Assembly: GCA_051530055.1 (NCBI GenBank)
Contig: CM121343.1
Span: forward strand, 6,076,001-6,140,000
From: Neoechinorhynchus agilis
Taxonomy: Eukaryota; Acanthocephala
DNA length: 64,000 bases
Reading direction: 5' to 3'
Below are positions 57,930 to 64,000 of the stretch, piece by piece (the stretch's first letter is position 1; each line of letters begins with the position of its first letter). The translations under genes and the position numbers were made by a program. The notes under the pieces were generated by a model. That model did not search any database and had not been told where the DNA came from. It worked only from the letters and a program-made list of their open reading frames with translations.

Positions 57930-59610
57930 AATAATGGCTTCATTATTATGGTGATAATAATCCCGGTAATAGCACATTTGATTTTGATTTATTAGAAATA
58001 TTTCGTGGGGTGACCTCGCCTCATCGGTCATCTAAAAATAATGTTTCTCTTATTCAGGTTTTGAGCTCGAGTGTGCGGGATCGCCAAACCCGAAGTTCGA
58101 GGACAAATCATCCGCTCGAACCACCTGCGCATACTACGTTTTTCCGTAATTTTTGTATTGATTTTTAACACGTCGCTGGCTAGCAGTTTCAAGCTAAAAT
58201 TAGCTTTATTTCCTTCCATTGTGTTAGACACAGCGATGGGCAAGGCCTCGAAAACAAGACGCCTTTCAAGTTTTCTTACGAGTGATTTTAAGCACATCTT
58301 CCTCGCACATCAAGGATGGACCCACGTTTGCGATTGAGATCCGAAAAATTAACGTTAAGCACTACAAAATGTTTACGGCCGATGGGAACGCTTTGTTCAC
58401 CAATGTCCCCTAAAACGATCGAATTATCGGCTATGTTACTATCAAAGAATTGCAGTGAACCACGTTTGGACTTTGGCTCGTGGCAGTTCCTAATTCAATG
58501 GTGCACGAGCATGACTGCCTTTGAATTTGAGGGTGTTTTCTACGATCAAAAGATGGTGTAGCCATGGGATCGTCATTAGCTCCGACCTTGGCCGACATCT
58601 ACATGCGCGATTGGGAATCCACTTTCTTGGTGTTTCATAGTCATGTAAATCGGTGGTAGCGTTATGTGGACGATGTATTCATTTTTACTGATTCAGACAA
58701 TAACAGAGATTTACTAAATGTTGAAATGAACATTCAAGATCCACACATACAGTGGTCAGTCAAAGAAGAGAACATCAACGGTGAGGTCTCTTTCCTGGAC
58801 GTCCTGGTTAAGCGGTCTGCGCAAGGCAAAGTTAGCACGTCACTTTCCTATTTCCGAAGAGCTTTTCTTATTTCCTTTACTCGATTTGCATGGAGTAGGG
58901 AAAGGGAGAGGATAGTACATGAGCTGAAAATGAGGGGATATCCCAAAAGGATTATGGACCGGGGAATCCGAGGCTGTAACTATCATCCGCAAAACAACAA
59001 AAAATCGTCTCCAGAGCCTGCATGCTTCGATAGAGTGCACTTCGTTGATGATGACACGAATCAAATGATTTACTCCATTATGAGTAAGAGGCCTGGAATT
59101 CGTATTTACAACACTAAAGGAATCGCTCTCAGAAGCACATTCAAGAGGAAGGGTAGAATTGAGCCGACTCATGGAAGAGGGTCGCTCAACATAAGCAAGT
59201 CTGCAGTCGATTTGAGCATTCGTCGGCAATTTCGAATCATTAAGAGACATGCAAACATCGGGCGGATTTTGGGGCCACCAACTTCATTGAAATAGAAGAA
59301 AACTTGAAAAGGCGTCTTGTTTTGGAGGCCTTGCACATCGCTGTGTCTAACACATAGGAAGGAAATAAAGCTAATTTTAGCTTGAAACTGCCAGCCAGTG
59401 ACGTGTAAAAAATCAATACTAAAATCATGGACGGATAATTGGTCCCCGAACTTCGGATTTGGCGATCCCGCGCACTCGAGCTCAAACCCTGAATAAAACA
59501 TATTGTTTTTAGATGACTGATGAGGCGAGGTCACCTCGCGAAATATTTCTAATAAATCAAAATCAAATGTGCTATTACCGGGATTATTATCACCAAAATA
59601 ATACTTTGAC
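57930..59610 (+). mobile_element. Second Penelope-like element with inverted arms
   Basis: Left arm about 57940-58290 and right arm about 59290-59600 are reverse complements: AATCCCGGTAATAGCACATT against AATGTGCTATTACCGGGATT outside, and TTCAAGTTTTCTT against AGAAAACTTGAA inside. Between them lies a Penelope-type reverse transcriptase. Right arm, plus strand: CTGATGA (59517-59523), a 6-bp stem GCGAGG/CCTCGC with a TCA loop, then GAAA (59540-59543), the hammerhead core. The left arm carries its reverse complement with one change (CCGATGA) and a weaker stem. Confidence 0.8.
58320..59295 (+). pseudogene. Penelope-type reverse transcriptase with degenerate C-terminal endonuclease region
   Basis: Up to 58660 the frame is broken: NALFTNVP (first Asp region lost or changed) and GVAMGSSLAPTLADIYM can be read. 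From 58666 a 209-residue frame is open: RYVDDVFIFTDSDN (YVDD catalytic motif), SFLDVLVKRSAQGKVSTSLS, the thumb region ERERIVHELKMRGYPKRIMD, and RIEPTHGRGSLNISKSAVDL, where related elements have GIY-YIG. The cysteines and GIY-YIG residues are not recognisable. It is a different family from the copy at 41.8 kb. Confidence 0.8.
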
Positions 59611-60113
59611 TAACCGAAGGATTTTTTATCGATGAATGCCTTTATTGTTCTCCTCATCGATTGATACCGCTTTATAATTAGCAATTATTTAAGATTCGAC
59701 TTTTCGTCATCATAAATTTTATAATCTAAAACGCCCTTTAAGTTATGAGGGAAAAGTTTGTTATGCAACTTTGATTTTATTTTTTCGAATTTACCGAGTT
59801 TTAAATTGTGATGCTCATTGCAGAATAAAGCTCACCCGGATGAAATCGCTACTTCTATTGAACAGTAAGATATTGTCCTAAAAACACGAGTTATTGTGGC
59901 ACACCGGAAATGCGAAATAGTAGCGGCAAACGTCCGAAGTTTTTTCTTTGTGGTTTTCAACGACGCCTACTCCTTGGTAGATTTAGAAGAAATTTGAGCC
60001 TCTAGTCAAGTGGAATGTTCATGTTAAATATTTTTATGTATTTCTAGAGATCTGCGTCTTGGCATAAAATGGAATATAAAAGCGCAAAATCCTTAAATCG
60101 AATTTAATTTCAG
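59611..60113. other. Gene-free spacer
   Basis: AT-rich; nothing recognised. It may hold the promoter of the weak gene starting at 60114. Confidence 0.35.
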
Positions 60114-60659
60114 ATGAACGATAAAAATAGTCCACAGAAATACAAAGCTTTCTCTATCGAAGATGAGCATAGTTTCAACGCAACCGACTTGTCGGAAGCT
60201 GTTAAGAAGGCGACTGGATACTCCAAAGTATTATCATTTGAGAGCGTCGAATCATCAGAAATAAACGATTCCATACTACCCACAAGGAGAAGTGATGGCG
60301 TTTGCCTCAAAAAGGGAGAGCATTTCAAAGACTATGTTGAGACCTGAAAGTTTATTTAATCTTATTATGAAAGTTCTCATTATCTTTTAGCCGACTCGGA
60401 TATTGATGCCACTGAAGTGGTTCACAATCTTTCACGTGCAATAAAAGGATCCGGTTCTTACGCAGGCCGATCAACAGTTTTAGACAGCTCCTTGTCACAT
60501 TCATCAACGGAGTTCATTCCTCTGAGGAAATCCCCGAAAAGAAAAACACGGACTAGACTACTACGATCTCGATCCTTGAAACAAACACTTGACCATTCGA
60601 AATTCGGGTCGGATAATGGCGATCCTAAAAATCTTCGTTCAAGTGAACACGGTTCCTAA
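60114..60659 (+). CDS. Hypothetical protein, possibly two exons
   Basis: An open frame 60114-60344 starts MNDKNSPQKYKAFSIEDEHS; after about 50 bases ending in TTATCTTTTAG a second frame reads ADSDIDATEVVHNLSRAIKG and ends with a basic SPKRKTRTRLLRSRS stretch at 60659. The acceptor looks real, but no GT donor joins the frames in phase. No domain recognised. It could be a small nuclear or phosphorylated protein, or a remnant. Confidence 0.35.
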
Positions 60660-61389
60660 AGACAAGAGTGCATCGTCGGTGACCGAGTACCATCAACACC
60701 ATAATCTGCAAATCTTGAATTGCGCTGAAGAAAATCTTGAAACCATGCCAACGCGAGATGGAGTTATTGAGGTATCGCGATCGGTTCGATCGGATTTGGC
60801 CGAACGAAGCTGCTAACCGACACGTTTCGTACCTACGTTGCGGCAAAGACCAGAAAAACATGCCGATTTCGTTTGCACGGTCAAAAGGCATCAAAATTAT
60901 AAAACTGTGACCCGGAACAAAGCTAGTTTTATCCTCAACCGCATTTCATATATCCAGCAAGCCGGCAGCTTGGCGCAGCGTACTGAGTAAAGTCAAAGAA
61001 GAAATCAAGAGAGACTAGAGTTATTATGGGACAGTCGCCTTAAATGTTCCAGATGCCAACACATCAATTCAGACGATTTTTGACGCACTCGAAAAAGGGC
61101 AGGTTCTATCAAGTTGGTTCGTTCTTTTCGCTGCTTCAACAGTCTATCATTGCGACTTGGTTATCTATAACAACGAATGCAAGCATCCGAAGTGAGTCAT
61201 GTGTTCCGGTGCCACCTCAAATGTCCTTACCCTCTGGGAAGACGAAAATGGAATCCTTCCATGCGTTTGTTGTCTCGGCTTAACTAGGAAGCACATGTGA
61301 TATAAACATCGATCGACACGCACTTTGATTAATGCTATATCGATCATGTTATAAAGATTGGTTTTTCAACTTGGTTCAATTTATTCAGT
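60660..61389. other. No gene recognised
   Basis: Open frames at 60589-60816 and 61044-61283 have no domain. The right end leads into the gag fossil. Confidence 0.35.
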
Positions 61390-61980
61390 TAATGGATAAA
61401 GCATTCAAACCCGCTATTTTTCAAGAAAACCCGGATGCAACAGACGGAGCCATAGGTTGGACGCACTGGAAGCTGCGGTTCAACAAATATATGGTAACCT
61501 TGAGGGATCTCGAATAAACAGACGAATTGGATCTCCTTATAAATATGATATCGCCGGCCGTTTACAAATATATAAGTGAATTAGACTCGTATGAAGGAGC
61601 CATGGAGCGCTTCGAGCAGATATATCAAACCTCTGTCGACAAGCAGAAGCACGATCGATTAATACATACAACCGTTAGAGATTCTCAGCATGGACTGCAC
61701 TTTTGAACCTCTGGCACCCATTCAACACTATAAAATTATTATGAAAGACGTGTTCGTTACCGGACTACGCTCACCATTCGTTCGCCAAAGGATTCTTGAA
61801 AGCAATACCGCCGAAACGATCACGGCCGGCGAGCAGGTGAGCATTCCCGCCTCTGCGATCTCCGAATTGCAAAGGCTCAATGCGGAACCTGCCAAAGGAC
61901 TTTCGAACTTTTATCGAGCGGACTCGTACGTTAGCATGGCAAGCGTAACTCTCGTTGCCCAGGTTCCGGAAACCCAAGTC
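61390..61980 (+). mobile_element. Ty3/gypsy-type gag fossil
   Basis: The translated plus strand resembles the capsid-type Gag of Ty3/gypsy LTR retroelements: a WTHWKLRFNKYM segment, SPAVYKYISELDSYEGAM and later VTGLRSPFVRQRIL, in the usual order. The fragment is broken. No protease, polymerase or LTR is visible beside it, so only a piece of gag remains; probably an old copy. Confidence 0.6.
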
Positions 61981-61985
61981 TTCTT

Positions 61986-64000
61986 TTGGATCAACTGGCA
62001 GACATAAGCAAACCTTTGGACGTCGAGTATCTCGATATTCACATCGACCGACTAACCCAGGACGCCAATATCGAGTTCAACGCACCTCCGGATTCCCAGC
62101 AGCAGGCTCCATACGTTCCCCCCTCATGCTGTTCGGTTTGCAAAGGTATTTATACGTTGACGAAAATGGGCGTTCTCAGAGTACATGGGCCCAAAGACTC
62201 CCGATGCACAGGGTCTTCTTTACCCCCACATTCTTACCAATCGTCCCCTCGCAGCCAAATCACCGACTTTGATTTTATTTGCAAAATGCTACCTCAAGAT
62301 ATCTTAAAGCGAATCCCCAAAGGAGCTAGAACTCAAGTTGCGCTTAAATACTCTGCTTTTCTGAATAGTTGCGTTGACAGCCTAGAGGACATGAATTGGT
62401 TGAAGCTATACGCCTTCCCTCGCCTGGTTTTGAACACCCAAGGGTTGAATCCGAGGAACTTAACCGATTCTATAAAAAGAAAGTCCTGGAATTTTAGAGT
62501 GATTTCGAAAGGCTTTTTGTCTCATTATGACTTCTAAGAGTTTCCACAAAATCCGTCCTTTAAACGAGCGAGTTTCGGCAAAATTATCTGATGGAGACAT
62601 CCGCGGAGCTGTTCGACTTTTATCCTCAACTGAAGATTTCGCCCCCAACCATGAAGCCACGTATCAGGCTCTTTTAAACAAGCACCCCAATTTTAGTGGA
62701 GCGACGGTGCTTAACTTTCCACAAGTAGCGCCGGACCAAACTTCCGTCGATGAATTTAAAAGCGCTATTTTCTCCTTCGTGAAAGGTTCAGGACACGGAC
62801 CTGACGGTTTGCGCCCTCAACACCTCAAGGATATGTTATCCTTCTCGACCTGTACTGCGGGTAAACTCCTGGAATCTTCTCTGGTCAGAGTGGTTGACCT
62901 TTTCATCCGGGGTTCCCTTAGCGAATTCGGAATCCGGCTTTTCTTCTCGGCTTCTCTTTGTGCGCTTTCGAAAATAGATGGCAGGATTCGTCCCATCGCC
63001 ATCGGCTGCACTCTTCGGAGACTTGCAGCTAAAATAATATGTAAGAGAGTTGCGCCGAAATTGGGTGGGGTGTTGAGGCCTTTCCAGCTAGGATGCTGCA
63101 CACCTTGTGGTGCCGAAGCCATGACTCACGCTCTTCGCGACCATCTTGAAATGGCAAAGACTCCCTTGGTCGTCTTAAAGTTAGATTTTAAAAAAGCTTT
63201 CAACTCCTTCCGTAGAGAGAAAATGTTGGATGCCATCAAAGATTTTATCCTTGGTCCCATTGGATTCGCGTGTACAATCAATGAATTGGCACAATCACCA
63301 ATTTCTCCTTTCAACGGCTGGTACCTGGATGACGCCACACTCAGCGGTGATCCCCAGGTTGTTTTAGGGGACTTACAAGCTATTATAAGCGAAGCAGAAA
63401 ACTTGGGCCTCGAACTGAATTTCGAAAAATGCGAAATCCTTTTTCAGGGATTCGATGGCAGTTCCCGTTCGACGATCATCGCAGATTTTCGGCAAGTTGC
63501 TCCCGGGGTGCGCGAGGTTACAAAATGCGAATTTAATCTCCTCGGAAGCCCCATTTTCGCCGAAAATGTCTCAAAGGACCTCGAGGCCCATATACCGAAG
63601 CTCGATTTATTATGTACAAGAGCATGTGAGCTGTCAGCGCACGAAGCCTTCTTCCTTTTAAAGAATTGCCTATACATCCCCAAATTGATGTATAAGCTGA
63701 GAGCTGCTCCGTGTTTCGGGGAGAAAATAGTTTTATCGGATCTCGACGGGGTTTTACGCTCTTTTTTAAAGAAAATTTTAAATATAAACATTACGGATAT
63801 GGGCTGGCGGCAGGCTACGTTCCCAACCTCTTTTGGCGGCCTCGGCATCCGCGCAGTGTCTGATTTAGCCCTTCCAGCGCTCCTCGCCTTTTACCGAGCC
63901 AGCAAAACGTACGCGGACTTTCCAACATGAGACAAAACTCCCAACATTATTTGGACGGTTTGTCGATCTGGCAATCCCGGACAGAGATCCCGCACCTTCC
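61986..64000 (+). mobile_element. LINE 5' part: zinc-finger region and reverse transcriptase (runs off the window)
   Basis: Frame 61986-62537 has a zinc-finger-like CSVCKGIYTLTKMGVLRVHG and SRCTGS and a conserved LKRIPKGARTQVALKYSAFL block. Frame 62527-63930 carries the reverse transcriptase: GDIRGAVRLLSSTEDFAPNH, GHGPDGLRPQHLKDML, PIAIGCTLRRLAAKIICKRV, LGCCTPCGAEAMTHALRDHL, VVLKLDFKKAFNSFRREKML (catalytic Asp), WYLDDATLSG (catalytic DD) and the thumb. It is the N-terminal part of the R2/NeSL/CRE-like family whose endonuclease end is seen at 23040. Only about 35 residues separate the AFNSFRRE and YLDD motifs where about 85 are usual: most of motif B (QGDPLGP) is deleted, so this copy is dead. 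The frame ends at 63930 but related sequence may continue past the edge. Confidence 0.8.

Noticed and set aside
1-64000. CRISPR array or bacterial gene cluster
   Set aside because: The tandem arrays lack short repeat/variable-spacer organisation, and the genes are spliced animal genes.

Overview
The window is animal nuclear DNA. Its genes have conserved animal domain architectures, are interrupted mostly by short GT-AG introns (often 36 to 55 bases), and sit in AT-rich sequence full of satellites, retrotransposon remnants and fold-back elements. The best host marker is a RhoGEF with the order PDZ, RGS-like, C1, DH, PH, an order known from ecdysozoans (C. elegans RHGF-1, Drosophila RhoGEF2). 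I read the source as an ecdysozoan invertebrate, perhaps a nematode or another small-intron lineage, but I cannot name the species.

Host genes, left to right: a haem-peroxidase-family protein that has lost its catalytic histidines (1482-3749, minus); the PDZ-RhoGEF (5242-12568, minus); a Rabex-5-type Rab5 exchange factor (17766-20303, minus); an ankyrin-repeat protein (26919-28857, minus); an intronless poly(A)-binding protein without the usual C-terminal MLLE domain (37125-39464, plus); a Regnase/ZC3H12-type NYN ribonuclease (46783-47973, plus); a WDTC1/adipose homologue (48424-50853, plus); a SIRT1/SIR-2.1-type deacetylase (51862-53888, minus); and a weak hypothetical gene near 60114-60659. 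The genes are not an operon. Two themes recur: vesicle and cytoskeleton GTPase control (RhoGEF, Rabex-5) and RNA or chromatin/metabolic control (PABP, NYN RNase, SIRT1, WDTC1).

The accessory fraction is large. A LINE family with a restriction-like endonuclease (R2/NeSL/CRE-like) has left at least five fragments (14.95, 15.78, 20.53, 23.04 and 61.99 kb). A different LINE fragment at 24.2-25.4 kb contains a perfect (GTG)n tract of about 101 units. A tRNA-derived SINE family is present at 16.9, 25.6, 57.2 and 57.5 kb. Two Penelope-like elements (41.8-46.0 kb and 57.9-59.6 kb) are both bracketed by long inverted arms; the first carries 217-bp tandem arrays in the arms and the second a hammerhead-ribozyme-like core. 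A broken Ty3/gypsy-type gag fossil lies at 61.39-61.98 kb. Tandem satellites occur at 0.08-0.8 kb (83 bp), 29.3 kb (110 bp), 31.0-33.3 kb (about 181 bp), 39.65-41.3 kb (about 234 bp), 52.65-53.2 kb (about 160 bp, inside a SIRT1 intron) and 55.9-56.4 kb (about 180 bp).

The observations I rate highest are the Penelope-like elements with inverted, minisatellite-bearing arms and ribozyme-like cores; a 44-base interruption in the WDTC1 homologue that must be removed to restore a normal-length protein yet has no GT-AG ends; the peroxidase pseudoenzyme; and the PABP without MLLE.
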